A DNA stretch of 37,787 nt from contig CAIXPF010000010.1 in assembly GCA_903921205.1 (NCBI GenBank), positions 1 to 37,787 on the forward strand. Reading direction: 5' to 3'. The position numbers and the translations under genes were made by a program. The notes beneath the pieces were generated by a model. That model was not told the origin of the DNA. It was given only the letters and a program-made list of their open reading frames with translations, and searched no databases. Positions within the stretch are counted from its first letter, which is position 1, and each line of letters starts with the position of its first letter. Positions 7,427 through 15,402 of the stretch are shown here, piece by piece. Source of the stretch: an uncultured Acidimicrobiia bacterium (GTDB lineage: Bacteria > Actinomycetota > Acidimicrobiia > Acidimicrobiales > CAIXPF01).

Positions 7427-8419
7427 ATGAACCGGCTCGACGAGTTGATCGACCGTGCCGACCTCGACGGGTTGCTGCGCCACCTCGAGGACCTCTGCGA
7501 CCTCGAGGACTGGGACGAGCTGCGCCGGCTGCGCGACCGCTGCCGACAGGCCACCGCCAGCGGACGCCAGCTGTGGCCGGCGGCGTCCTACGCCGAGTAC
7601 CGCATCGCGCTGCAGGCCGACGCCGCCCATGCCGGGGCGATTCTCAACGAGGCGACCGGCCGGTTCTCCATCGGGCCGCTGAGCGAGGTCGTGGCGTCCG
7701 TGCACGACTGGGCGTCGTTGGCCCCTCATCTCGCTCCGGGGCCGGTGCGGGCGCTCGTGGCCTACGAGCGGGTCCTGCGCGGCGAGGACCTGCGCGGGGA
7801 CCGTTCGATCGACACCTCGGTCTACGAGCTCCCGCTGGTGCTGCAACCGTGGGAGCCGCGCTACCCGCTGGCCACCTACGAGCCCCAGCGGGGGATCTTC
7901 GCTCCCCCCTCACCGCTGCCACCGTTGCGGCCGGTGGTCCTGCCCCTCGACGAGGCCCGCCTGGCCGGCGACCCGCTCACCACCGATGCCCTGGTGGACC
8001 TCACCCGCCAGTGGACCACCGAGTCCAACGGCCGTTCCGATGCGGTGACCGTGGCGGGCGACCCGCTCGACGCCATCGCCGCGCTCGGGGTGGCCGAGGC
8101 TCGCACCAGCCCGATCCCGGCCCGCCAGGCGTTGGAGATGATGGCCTGGACCGCAGCATCCGGCGGGGCGCACGGCCGGCGGCGGGGCATGGCCGCAGGG
8201 CGCTTCACTGCGTGGTGGACGATGGCCAGCCTCACCGGGCTGGCCGACGACTGGCCCGTCGAGCCCGACGACCTCGGCGACGCCGTCGAGTCCCTGGTGT
8301 TCGTGGCCTGGGACACCGCGCAGCCCGAACCGGGGTGGACGTTCCGCCTGGCCGTGGCCGATCCCGATCGCGGGCTGTCGTGGGCCGTGATGGCCTACGA
8401 CCAGAAGCTCGACGGCTGA
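7427..8419 (+). CDS. Hypothetical protein (330 aa), fourth gene of the SCO1664 operon
   Basis: 330 residues, not recognised with confidence. Seen: an N-terminal helical acidic region (MNRLDELIDRADLDGLLRHL), a Pro-rich middle (about 155-175), and a C-terminal helical part containing AASGGAHGRRRGMAAGRFTA and WWTMASLTGLADDW. It ends in a beta-type segment WTFRLAVADPDRGLSWAVMA. No signal peptide or membrane helix. The 47-base gap from the SCO1664-family gene on the same strand, and no TANNNT box before its ATG, suggest one operon. The product may assist or be acted on by the kinase-like protein (inference only). Confidence 0.75.
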   Translation: MNRLDELIDRADLDGLLRHLEDLCDLEDWDELRRLRDRCRQATASGRQLWPAASYAEYRIALQADAAHAGAILNEATGRFSIGPLSEVVASVHDWASLAPHLAPGPVRALVAYERVLRGEDLRGDRSIDTSVYELPLVLQPWEPRYPLATYEPQRGIFAPPSPLPPLRPVVLPLDEARLAGDPLTTDALVDLTRQWTTESNGRSDAVTVAGDPLDAIAALGVAEARTSPIPARQALEMMAWTAASGGAHGRRRGMAAGRFTAWWTMASLTGLADDWPVEPDDLGDAVESLVFVAWDTAQPEPGWTFRLAVADPDRGLSWAVMAYDQKLDG

Positions 8420-8462
8420 ACCGGCTCCGGACGCGACCGGGTCCCAACAGGCGGGAACGACG

Positions 8463-8491
8463 ACGGGCCCGGGGCGAAGCCCCGGGCCCGT
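8463..8491. terminator. Bidirectional stem-loop terminator
   Basis: A perfect 13-base inverted repeat (8463-8475 with 8479-8491) around the three-base loop GAA. It lies in the 100-base gap between the convergent 330-residue protein gene and etfA. There is no marked U tract. Confidence 0.75.
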
Positions 8492-8519
8492 GACGTCGAC
8501 TTCTGCGCCGGCGTCGGCG

Positions 8520-9485
8520 TCAGCGTCCCTCGAGGGCCTCGATGAGCTTCGGCATCACCTTGTGGACGTCGCCCACGATGCCGAGATCGGCGATCGAGAA
8601 GATCGGGGCTTCCTTGTCCTTGTTGATGGCGATGATGTACTTGGCGCCCTTCATGCCCACCATGTGCTGGGTGGCACCGGAGATGCCGCACGCCACGTAG
8701 ACCGTGGGCTTGACCACCTTGCCGGTCTGGCCGACCTGGTAGGAGTACGGCACCCAGCCGGCGTCCACGATGGCACGCGACGCGCCCGGAGCCGCCTTGA
8801 GCAGCTTGGCGAGCTGCTCGACCATCTCGTACTTGGCGGCCTCGCCGAGACCACGGCCGCCGGACACGACGATCGCCGCCTCCTCCAGCTTCGGACCGCT
8901 GGTCTCCTCCACGAAGCGGGCGGTGACCGTGGCGGTGCCGGTGTTGCCCAGCTCGGGCACGTCGAGGTCCTCGACATCGGCGGCGGAACCACCGGCGGGC
9001 TCGGCGGCGAAGGACTTCGGCCGGATCAGCACGATCTTGACGGCGTCGCCGGTGAAGCGGGTGGTCACGTTGGTGGTGCCACCGAAGACCGGCTCCACGC
9101 CGGCCACGTCGTCGCCGTCGACGACGAGGTCGACGACGTTGGTGATGACCGGGGCGCCGAGCTTGGCGGACAGGCGGCCGGCCACGTCACGGCCGTCGTA
9201 GGTGGTGCCGAACAGGATCAGGTCGGGCGCACCGTCGGCCTCGATCTTGGCCGCGAGGGCCGCGGCCACCGGCGGGCCGACCAGGGCGTCGTCGAGGTCG
9301 CCGGTGGCGAACACGGTGGAGGCGCCGTGGTCACCGAGGGTCTCGGCCACGTCGTCGCCGTCACCGGCGTAGAAGCAGCTGACCTCATCGGCGATCTCGC
9401 GGGCCTTGGCGAGCATCTCGAGCGTGATGGTCTTCACCTGGCCGTCGGCGGCCTCGGCGAACACCCAAACGTTGTCCAGTGCCAT
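8520..9485 (-). CDS. etfA: Electron transfer flavoprotein alpha subunit
   Basis: 321 residues. FAD-binding subunit of ETF, which takes electrons from acyl-CoA and related dehydrogenases and passes them to the membrane quinone pool. Seen: an N-terminal ETF domain starting [16 protein letters not shown], and the C-terminal FAD-domain signature [12 protein letters not shown] (263-274) followed by [19 protein letters not shown]. The length is standard. It starts one base after the etfB stop, so the two are translationally coupled. Likely donors in this window are the acyl-CoA dehydrogenase at 31.7 kb and others elsewhere. The ETF:quinone oxidoreductase is not in the window. Confidence 0.96.
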   Translation of the reverse strand: MALDNVWVFAEAADGQVKTITLEMLAKAREIADEVSCFYAGDGDDVAETLGDHGASTVFATGDLDDALVGPPVAAALAAKIEADGAPDLILFGTTYDGRDVAGRLSAKLGAPVITNVVDLVVDGDDVAGVEPVFGGTTNVTTRFTGDAVKIVLIRPKSFAAEPAGGSAADVEDLDVPELGNTGTATVTARFVEETSGPKLEEAAIVVSGGRGLGEAAKYEMVEQLAKLLKAAPGASRAIVDAGWVPYSYQVGQTGKVVKPTVYVACGISGATQHMVGMKGAKYIIAINKDKEAPIFSIADLGIVGDVHKVMPKLIEALEGR

Positions 9486-9486
9486 C

Positions 9487-10266
9487 TCAGATCACCTTCA
9501 GGTTCTCGAGGAAGGTCACGATCTCCGCGAAGCCTTCGCCTTCGTCTTCCACGACCCGACCGGCCTCACGGGCCTCGGCGGCGGCGATCTCGACGATCTC
9601 CTGGCCGCCACCGGCCCATCCGACCTCGTCCGCCGACAGGCCGAGATCGGCCACGGTCAGCTCCTCGACCGGCTTGGACTTCGCCGCCATGATGCCCTTG
9701 AAGGACGGGTACCGGGGCTCGACCACACCGGCGGTGACCGACACCACTGCGGGCAACGGGCAGGTCACCTCGTCGTAGCCGGACTCGGTCTGACGCCGGA
9801 CGTTCACCGAGGAACCGTCGATCTCGATCGACTTGGCGAAGGTGACCGAGGGAAGGCCCATCAACTCGGCGATCTGGCTGGGCACCGTGCCGGTGTAGCC
9901 GTCCGAGGACTCCGTGGCGGTGAGCACCAGGTCGGGGCTCTTGCGGGCGATCGCCGCAGCGAGCACCTTGGCGGTGCCGAGGGCATCGGTGCCGCTCAGC
10001 GCCGGGTCGGACACCAAGATGGCGTCCGCCGCGCCCATGGCCAAGGCGGTACGGAGACCCTTGGTCTCGCCACCGGGGGCCATCGACACCAGGCTCACCG
10101 TGCCACCACCGGCGCTGGTGACCAGCTGGAGGGCCATCTCGACGCCGTAGGAGTCGGACTCATCGAGGATGATGTTGCCCGTCCGCTTCAGCGTCTTGGT
10201 TGCCGGGTCGAGCGAACCGGGCTCGGCCGGATCTGGGATCTGCTTCACGCAGACGACGACATGCAT
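9487..10266 (-). CDS. etfB: Electron transfer flavoprotein beta subunit
   Basis: 259 residues from the chosen ATG at 10266. AMP-binding beta subunit of the ETF heterodimer. Seen: MHVVVCVKQIPDP at the N terminus, the NIILDESDSYGVEMAL segment, and the signature region CPLPAVVSVTAGVVEPRYPS. An in-frame ATG at 10293 would add nine residues lacking family similarity and was rejected. CAAACT sits six bases upstream of the chosen start as a weak -10 candidate. Convergent terminator context and the one-base gap to etfA indicate an etfBA operon. It is divergent from the lipid kinase across 80 bases. Confidence 0.95.
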   Translation of the reverse strand: MHVVVCVKQIPDPAEPGSLDPATKTLKRTGNIILDESDSYGVEMALQLVTSAGGGTVSLVSMAPGGETKGLRTALAMGAADAILVSDPALSGTDALGTAKVLAAAIARKSPDLVLTATESSDGYTGTVPSQIAELMGLPSVTFAKSIEIDGSSVNVRRQTESGYDEVTCPLPAVVSVTAGVVEPRYPSFKGIMAAKSKPVEELTVADLGLSADEVGWAGGGQEIVEIAAAEAREAGRVVEDEGEGFAEIVTFLENLKVI

Positions 10267-10334
10267 AGCTGAAGTTTGCTGCGCCGAGCGCATCGTCGTA
10301 CAAATCAGAGAGCGAATCAGCCTCCGGCGCCTGC

Positions 10335-10340
10335 CAGAAT
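10335..10340 (+). promoter_or_regulatory. Candidate -10 CAGAAT, leaderless start of lipid kinase gene
   Basis: CAGAAT is followed by six bases and GTG at 10347. It deviates from TANNNT at the first base but matches the spacing of the other leaderless starts. Confidence 0.35.
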
Positions 10341-10346
10341 GCCGCG

Positions 10347-11297
10347 GTGCGCGTCCTGCTCGTGGTCAACCCCGCCGCCCGTGGCGTCAGTCGGCAGACC
10401 GCGACGGCCGCCACCGAACGCTGGTCGGCGCAGCACGAGCTGACCTGTCTGTCCTCCCACCGGCACGGCTTCGACGAGGAACTGCGCACGGCCATCCCCG
10501 CTGCGGAGGCGGTGGCGGTGCTCGGCGGCGACGGGATGCTCAACCGCGTGGCGAACGTGCTGGCCGACCTCGGCTCCGACGCTGCCCTGGTCCCCCTGCC
10601 GGGAGGGACCACCAACGTCGTCGCCCGCACCATGGGCCTGCCCCGCCGGCTCGAAGCCGCCAACGAGGTCGCGTTGGCTGCGCTGGCCGCCGGTGCCACG
10701 GCGCGCCGCGGCTGGGGACGGCTGAACGGTCACGGGTTCCTGGCCAATGCCGGGGTGGGATTCGACGCCGCCGTCGTGCGCCGGGTCGAGGCGAATCAGG
10801 CCCGCAAGGCCCGCCTCGGCCACCTGTGGTTCGCCGCCGCCGCGGCTCGTGAGGCCTGGACCGCCCCCCGTCAGGTACGGCTGCACGCCGTGCCGCCGGC
10901 CACCGAGCAGGCGGCGCCCGGTGCCGACGCCTCTGGCGGCGGCGCATTCTGGGTACTGGCCATGGCCGGTCATCCGTACTCCTACGCCGGCAGCCGGGCC
11001 CTCGAGCTGCTGCCGCCGGACCGGGTGTGGGGCGACGGCCTGTGGATGGTGGAGGTCCGGCCGACGTCGGTCCCCACCATGGCCCGGCTCGCGTTGCGGC
11101 TGCTCACGTCGAGCCGCGGCATCGCCGACGCCGACGGGGTCGACTGCCGCATGATCACCGGCGCGATCACCTTCCGGTCCGACCACCCCGTGGCCGCCCA
11201 GGCCGACGGGGAGCCGCTCGAGCCGGCCTGCTCGTTCACCTTCCGTTGGCAACCCGACGCCCTGCGGCTGATCACCCCGGGCCCCGGCCCAGGCTGA
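10347..11297 (+). CDS. Diacylglycerol kinase-family lipid kinase
   Basis: 316 residues. Phosphorylates diacylglycerol or a related lipid with ATP at the inner membrane face. Seen: the start VLLVVNPAARG, the catalytic-domain motif GGDGMLNRVANVL (60-72) with Met where Thr is usual, and PLPGGTTNVVART, then NAGVGFDAAVVRRVE and the C-terminal ADGEPLE. The family Asn of the NGL helix reads NVL here, a small deviation. In M. tuberculosis a DAGK-domain gene (Rv3218, from memory) also precedes whiB1, so this placement is probably ancestral. The start is GTG at 10347. Its 3' end overlaps the convergent glycerophosphodiesterase gene by 26 bases. Confidence 0.88.
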   Translation: MRVLLVVNPAARGVSRQTATAATERWSAQHELTCLSSHRHGFDEELRTAIPAAEAVAVLGGDGMLNRVANVLADLGSDAALVPLPGGTTNVVARTMGLPRRLEAANEVALAALAAGATARRGWGRLNGHGFLANAGVGFDAAVVRRVEANQARKARLGHLWFAAAAAREAWTAPRQVRLHAVPPATEQAAPGADASGGGAFWVLAMAGHPYSYAGSRALELLPPDRVWGDGLWMVEVRPTSVPTMARLALRLLTSSRGIADADGVDCRMITGAITFRSDHPVAAQADGEPLEPACSFTFRWQPDALRLITPGPGPG

Positions 11298-12012
11298 GGA
11301 GGGCCACGTCGGGCACGTTGGTGATGATGGCGTCCACGCCGAGCGTGGCCAGTTGGGCAACCGACGCCGGGTCGTCCACCGTCCAGGTGAACACCGCCAG
11401 CCCGGCCCGGTGGGCGGCCTCGACCAACCCCGCGTCGATGACCGTCCAGTGCGGGTGAACCGCCACGTGGCCCGACGCTGCCAGCTGTGCCAGCACGGCC
11501 GGGCCGGGCCGGTCCTCGGTCAGCCAGCCGAGCCTGCATGCCGGGCTCCGCGCCGCGACGAGGTCCAGGACTGCAGCATCGAAACTGGACACCAACACCT
11601 GGTCACGGCCTTCGCGCTCGGAAAGCAGCTCGACGAGTGCCCCGGCCAGGCGATCCCGGGCAGCGTCCGCTCGGCGCCCGTCGTCCTCCCCGAGGCCGGC
11701 GATGCCGTCGGTCTTGAGCTCGATGTTCACGAGCATCCCATCGCAGGTATCGAGCACCTCGGCGAGGGTGGGCACCGCCAGGGGCCGGGCGGCCGCAAGC
11801 GTCTCGGCCACCGCCCGGCCGAGGTGCCCGCCGACGCCGGGCAAGCGGCTCGACCACGTGGGGTCGTGGTGCACCAGGAGGACCCCGTCCGCGCTCAACC
11901 GAGCGTCGAGCTCCACCCCGTCGGCCCCCTGCCGGCGGGCCAGTCGGAAGGCGTCGAGGGTGTTCTCGACCGCCTGACGGGAGGAGCCCCGGTGGGCAAC
12001 GATGCGGACCAT
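11272..12012 (-). CDS. Glycerophosphodiester phosphodiesterase
   Basis: 246 residues. Hydrolyses glycerophosphodiesters to an alcohol and glycerol 3-phosphate. Seen: the GDPD catalytic set H8-R9 in VAHRGSS, E17 (VENTLDAF), E34 and D36 (GVELDARLSADG) and H49 (LLVHHDP), then VNIELKTDG and a C-terminal FTWTVDDPASVAQL barrel strand. No signal peptide is visible, so it is probably cytoplasmic. The ATG at 12012 begins directly at the family N terminus (MVRIVAHRG). An upstream in-frame ATG at 12051 adds non-conserved residues. It is paired tail to tail with the lipid kinase, which suggests phospholipid turnover, and divergent from whiB1. Confidence 0.9.
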   Translation of the reverse strand: MVRIVAHRGSSRQAVENTLDAFRLARRQGADGVELDARLSADGVLLVHHDPTWSSRLPGVGGHLGRAVAETLAAARPLAVPTLAEVLDTCDGMLVNIELKTDGIAGLGEDDGRRADAARDRLAGALVELLSEREGRDQVLVSSFDAAVLDLVAARSPACRLGWLTEDRPGPAVLAQLAASGHVAVHPHWTVIDAGLVEAAHRAGLAVFTWTVDDPASVAQLATLGVDAIITNVPDVALLSLGRGPG

Positions 12013-12059
12013 CCCCCAACCTTGACCGAAAAACGGCAGAAAATTCCTCACTTGATCCC

Positions 12060-12089
12060 TTGATAGTCCGAGTTAACAGGTTGTAACTT
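12060..12089 (+). promoter_or_regulatory. whiB1 promoter candidate with long leader
   Basis: TTGATA (12060-12065) and TAACTT (12084-12089) are 18 bases apart in an A+T-rich island and resemble a sigma-A promoter. Transcription would begin near 12096, leaving a leader of about 128 bases. Three related hexamers GTTAAC, TGTAAC and TTTAAC overlap the element at 12072, 12082 and 12089 and might bind a regulator. Confidence 0.4.
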
Positions 12090-12192
12090 TTAACGGTCGC
12101 TCGATCCGACCCAGACAACACGCCAAGCGCCGACGATCTCCGCCGGCCTGGCAGGTGTCCGTTGAACGAGTGTCAATCCCCTGCTAGTTCGT

Positions 12193-12219
12193 GCGCCTTT
12201 CGGCGCGTTGGGTTGGAGG
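12193..12219 (+). promoter_or_regulatory. whiB1 hairpin and Shine-Dalgarno GGAGG
   Basis: A five-pair stem with loop TTTC (12193-12206) is followed by GGAGG (12215-12219), five bases before GTG at 12225. This strong ribosome site decides the start against a TTG at 12162. Confidence 0.6.
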
Positions 12220-12224
12220 TCTTG

Positions 12225-12521
12225 GTGGCCCTTTCTTCGTCTCGCAATCTGACCCTCGCGGCCGAGAACGATGAATGGCGCCGAACCGCGAACTGTCGCG
12301 ACACCAGCCCCGACCTGTTCTTCCCGGTCGGCACCACCGGTCCGGCGCTCGAGCAGATCGCCACGGCCAAAGCGGTCTGCGGCACCTGCCCCTCGCAGGC
12401 ACCCTGCCTCGAGTTCGCCCTCATGACCAACCAGGACACCGGCATCTGGGGTGGCACCTCCGAGGAGGAGCGCCGCAAGCTGCGCAAGGTCTGGCTGACC
12501 CGCCAGCGCGAAGCCTCCTGA
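12225..12521 (+). CDS. whiB1: WhiB-family Fe-S transcriptional regulator, WhiB1 type
   Basis: 98 residues. Binds a nitric oxide-sensitive [4Fe-4S] cluster and, in the WhiB1 group, region 4 of the primary sigma factor. Seen: four cluster cysteines C24, C52, C55 and C61, the turn GIWGG at 73-77, and a basic C-terminal tail EEERRKLRKVW. The stretch CRDTSPDLFFPVGTTGPALE closely follows M. tuberculosis WhiB1 rather than other WhiB paralogs. The neighbouring pdtaS-type kinase, convergent as in mycobacteria (Rv3219/Rv3220c), supports the orthology. It has its own promoter, a long leader and a terminator, so it is monocistronic. Confidence 0.95.
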   Translation: MALSSSRNLTLAAENDEWRRTANCRDTSPDLFFPVGTTGPALEQIATAKAVCGTCPSQAPCLEFALMTNQDTGIWGGTSEEERRKLRKVWLTRQREAS

Positions 12522-12541
12522 ACCCGACACCCCCCGGTTTC

Positions 12542-12576
12542 CGTGCCCCTCCTCGGTGAGGGGCACGTTCCGTTTT
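12542..12576 (+). terminator. Intrinsic terminator of whiB1
   Basis: A perfect stem of ten pairs (12542-12551 with 12558-12567) and a six-base loop, followed by a T-rich stretch ending in TTTT at 12573-12576. It could also serve pdtaS from the other strand. Confidence 0.8.
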
Positions 12577-12625
12577 GCCGGCCCCGGGCCCGACCGCGAC
12601 CCGCCCGTCCTGCGTGCTCCCCCGA

Positions 12626-14128
12626 TCAGTCGACGTCGCGGGTCACGGGAACCGTCACCGTCACCAGCGTGCCCGGCTGACCGTCGGCGCGGTCGGTCAA
12701 CACGATCGATCCCTCGAGCTCGTTGCAGACCAACGTGCGCACGATCGACAGGCCCAGCCCGGTCGACGTGTCGAGCGAGAAGCCCTGGGGCAGCCCCACC
12801 CCGTCGTCGCAGACCTCGACGGTCACCGAGGCACGGCCGTCGAGCTCGACCGGACCGGTGACGGTGACCACCACCTCGCCGGGTTCGGCACCGTCGGTGA
12901 CCGCAGCGGGTCCGCGATAGGCGTGGTCGACGGTGTTCTGCAACAGCTCGGTGAGCACCAGGGCCAACGGGGTCGCCACGTCGGCCGGCAGGGTCGGGGT
13001 GTCGCCGACCAGCCGGAACAGCACCGGACGTTCCGGCGAGACCAGGGACTCCTCGACCATCCGGATGATCGGCCGGGCGATGTCGGAGAAGGGCACGTCG
13101 TCGCCGGCCTCGCGTGACAGCGTCTCGTGGACCACCGCGATCGAGCCGATCCGGCGCACCGACTCCTCGATGGCCTCGCGCGCCTCGGGCAGGGACAGAC
13201 GCCGGGCCTGGATGCGCAGCAACGACGAGATGGTCTGCAGGTTGTTCTTGACCCGATGGTGGATCTCGCGGATGTGGGTGTCCTTGGAGACGAGCAACCG
13301 GTCGAGCCGCCGCAGGTCGGAGATGTCCCGCAGCACCAGCAGCACCCCCACCACCGCGTTGCGTCGCAGCAACGGAACGGCGTGGACCAGCACATTGGTG
13401 TGCGTGCCACGTGACAGCTCGAGCGTGGCCGGCCGGCGCTGGCCGATCGAGGTGCGCACCACGCCTTCGTCGAGGCCGAGCTGACCGAAGGTCGCACCCT
13501 CGACCTGGATGACCACCCCCAGCCGGTGCAGGGCCGAGACCGCGTTCGGCGAGCTGTACTGCACCCGGCCGTCGGCGTCGAGCAGGATCACCCCGTCACC
13601 GACCCGTGGCAGCTCCTTGAGGGGGTCCTCGGTGCCGGGGAAGGGGAACTCGCCGACCGCCACCATCCGGGCGAGGTGACCGAAGGCGTTCAGATAGGCG
13701 GTCTCGAGCTCGCCGTGGCGACGGCCGCCGCTGGGCAGGCCCTCGCTGATGAGCACCCCGATGACCCGTCCCCCGTGACGCACCGGGACGGCCCGCACGG
13801 AGTGCGGTACGTCCTCACCCTGCACCACCTCGTCGGCGCCGGTGGCCTCGCCCGAGCGGTGGCAGCGATCGACCAGCGGACGCTCGTCCGCCGACACCAG
13901 CGTGCCGACCAGGTCGGCGCGGTACAGCGTCTGGCTGGTGGTCGGACGCACCTGGGCGAGGACCACGTACTGGCGTGGCGACCCGGCATCGGTGGCGGCG
14001 AACAGCAACAGGTCGGTGAAGGAGAGATCGGCCAGCAGGCCCCAGTTGGCCACCAGCCGCTGCAGGTGATCGACGTCGGTCGGACCCAGGGTGGTGTGGA
14101 CCCGGGCGACCTCACTCAGGCTGTACAT
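12626..14128 (-). CDS. pdtaS: PdtaS-type sensor histidine kinase (GAF-PAS-HisKA_2-HATPase)
   Basis: 500 residues, matching the about 501 of M. tuberculosis PdtaS. A soluble kinase that signals nitric oxide, copper and other stress to the antitermination regulator PdtaR. Seen in order: N-terminal GAF-like domain (about 1-155), PAS domain (about 170-275, DGVILLDADGRVQYSSPNA), HisKA_2 H-box IREIHHRVKNNLQTISSLL with the phospho-acceptor at H290/H291, N-box ELLQNTVDHAY (N398), G1 DDGVGLP and G2 TGLGLSIV (457-464). No membrane helix. Its partner, an ANTAR-domain PdtaR, is not in the window. It follows the ArsA pair on the same strand after 42 bases, with TAGTGT nine bases before its ATG. Confidence 0.93.
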   Translation of the reverse strand: MYSLSEVARVHTTLGPTDVDHLQRLVANWGLLADLSFTDLLLFAATDAGSPRQYVVLAQVRPTTSQTLYRADLVGTLVSADERPLVDRCHRSGEATGADEVVQGEDVPHSVRAVPVRHGGRVIGVLISEGLPSGGRRHGELETAYLNAFGHLARMVAVGEFPFPGTEDPLKELPRVGDGVILLDADGRVQYSSPNAVSALHRLGVVIQVEGATFGQLGLDEGVVRTSIGQRRPATLELSRGTHTNVLVHAVPLLRRNAVVGVLLVLRDISDLRRLDRLLVSKDTHIREIHHRVKNNLQTISSLLRIQARRLSLPEAREAIEESVRRIGSIAVVHETLSREAGDDVPFSDIARPIIRMVEESLVSPERPVLFRLVGDTPTLPADVATPLALVLTELLQNTVDHAYRGPAAVTDGAEPGEVVVTVTGPVELDGRASVTVEVCDDGVGLPQGFSLDTSTGLGLSIVRTLVCNELEGSIVLTDRADGQPGTLVTVTVPVTRDVD

Positions 14129-14137
14129 GCCCGCCCG

Positions 14138-14143
14138 ACACTA
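14138..14143 (-). promoter_or_regulatory. -10 box TAGTGT, near-leaderless start of pdtaS
   Basis: TAGTGT on the minus strand, nine bases, then ATG at 14128. It implies a separate pdtaS promoter in the 42-base gap after the ArsA gene. Confidence 0.4.
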
Positions 14144-14170
14144 CCGGGCGCGTGACGCGCCGAACGCCGA

Positions 14171-15394
14171 TCAGGACGGCCACATCGACCGGCCGAGCTC
14201 GAGCAGGTGACCCAGTTCGGCGATGTCATGATCGAGTTGCGCGATGACGACCCGCCGCTCGGCCAGCGGAGCGATGCGCCCCGCCAACTCGGCCTCGCGG
14301 GCGGCGAGCATGGCGTAGTCGATGAAGGACTGGCCCATCGTGGCGAACACCTGCACCAGCCGTTCGCGCTCCTGCGGGTCCGCGCCGGCGCGTGGCGGTC
14401 CGTCATCGGCACCGGTCGGCACCACCGCCGCCGCCTGCTCCGGATGGCGCTGCCACTGGTCGGCCAGCGTCCGGGCGGCCGGGTCGCCGAGGCCGGCGGG
14501 CAGCGTCCGGTTGCAGACCAGGGCCCCGAGCCGCAGCCCCCGACGCCCGAGCTCCTCGCAGAAGAACGTTGCCTCCTGGACCGGACCCGCCTCGAGGGTG
14601 GTCACCACCAGGAACGAGGTGGTGGGGTCACGCAACGTCTGCTCAACCGACTTGGCCCGCTCGACGAAGCCGTCGTACATCGACTGGAACAGCAGGAAGA
14701 ACTCGGCGATGTCGGCCAGGAACGAGGCGCCGAGCAGGCGGTCGGCCACGGCCTGGAACGGCTTGGAGGCCAGGTTGGCCAGACGGGATCGGTACGGCGC
14801 GATCAGCCAGCGCAGCAGCCGGCTGGCGAAGAACTCGGCCATCCGGGCAGGGGCGTCGAGGAAGTCGATGGCATGACTCGACGGCGGGGTGTCGACCACG
14901 ACGAGGTCGTAGCGGCCCGAGGCATGGATCTCGTGCAGACGCTCCATGGCGATGTAGTCGTGGCTCTGGACGAACGTGCTGGTGAGGTTGCGGTACAGCG
15001 GGTTCGCCAGGATCGCGTCACGGGTCGCCTCGTCGGGGGCGTGGCGGCCGACCAGCTCGTCCCAGCTGGCCTTGGTGTCCAGCATCGCCGCCCACAGCTC
15101 GCCGCGGGGCTGCACCCCTGCTGCGGCGAAGGCCTCGCGCCCCACCACCGTCTCGGTGTTGCCGAAGCCCGACAGGCCCATGGCCGTGGCCAGGCGCTTG
15201 GCCGGGTCGACGGTCAGTACCAGCACCTTGGCATCGAGCTGCGCAGCGGCCGTCGCGGCGAGCGCCGCGGCGACCGAGGTCTTGCCGACGCCACCGGCGC
15301 CACAGGTCAGCACCACGTCGCTGGCCGCGACGAGCTGGTCGAGCCGGGCGTCGACGACACGGGCAACGGGCCGGCGGGAGCGGGCAGGGGCCAC
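14171..15394 (-). CDS. ArsA/GET3-like P-loop ATPase (second of pair)
   Basis: 407 residues, ArsA/GET3 family cytosolic ATPase. Seen: deviant Walker A CGAGGVGKTS (31-40) with the signature Lys pattern of SIMIBI ATPases, VDPAKRLA (62-69), and DTPPSSH at 168-174 (switch region). A C-terminal helical extension (about 330-407) contains alternating charged heptads compatible with coiled coil. There is no arsenite pump ArsB beside it and no ArsA cysteine triad, so arsenite efflux is unlikely. Mycobacteria carry a similar pair (Rv3679-Rv3680) next to whiB4; here the pair lies next to whiB1. Start GTG at 15394, eight bases after the partner gene's stop. The client is unknown. Confidence 0.87.
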   Translation of the reverse strand: MAPARSRRPVARVVDARLDQLVAASDVVLTCGAGGVGKTSVAAALAATAAAQLDAKVLVLTVDPAKRLATAMGLSGFGNTETVVGREAFAAAGVQPRGELWAAMLDTKASWDELVGRHAPDEATRDAILANPLYRNLTSTFVQSHDYIAMERLHEIHASGRYDLVVVDTPPSSHAIDFLDAPARMAEFFASRLLRWLIAPYRSRLANLASKPFQAVADRLLGASFLADIAEFFLLFQSMYDGFVERAKSVEQTLRDPTTSFLVVTTLEAGPVQEATFFCEELGRRGLRLGALVCNRTLPAGLGDPAARTLADQWQRHPEQAAAVVPTGADDGPPRAGADPQERERLVQVFATMGQSFIDYAMLAAREAELAGRIAPLAERRVVIAQLDHDIAELGHLLELGRSMWPS

Positions 15395-15402
15395 CGTGGT
15401 CC

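Noticed and set aside
10267-10293. N-terminal extension of EtfB from ATG 10293
   Set aside because: The added residues (MRSAQQTSA) are not family-like, and the natural start MHVVVCVKQ lies at 10266.
12072-12094. TTAAC-like hexamers as a Crp/FNR site for whiB1
   Set aside because: The spacing (10 and 7) and sequence do not match TGTGA-N6-TCACA; kept only as an unassigned repeat.
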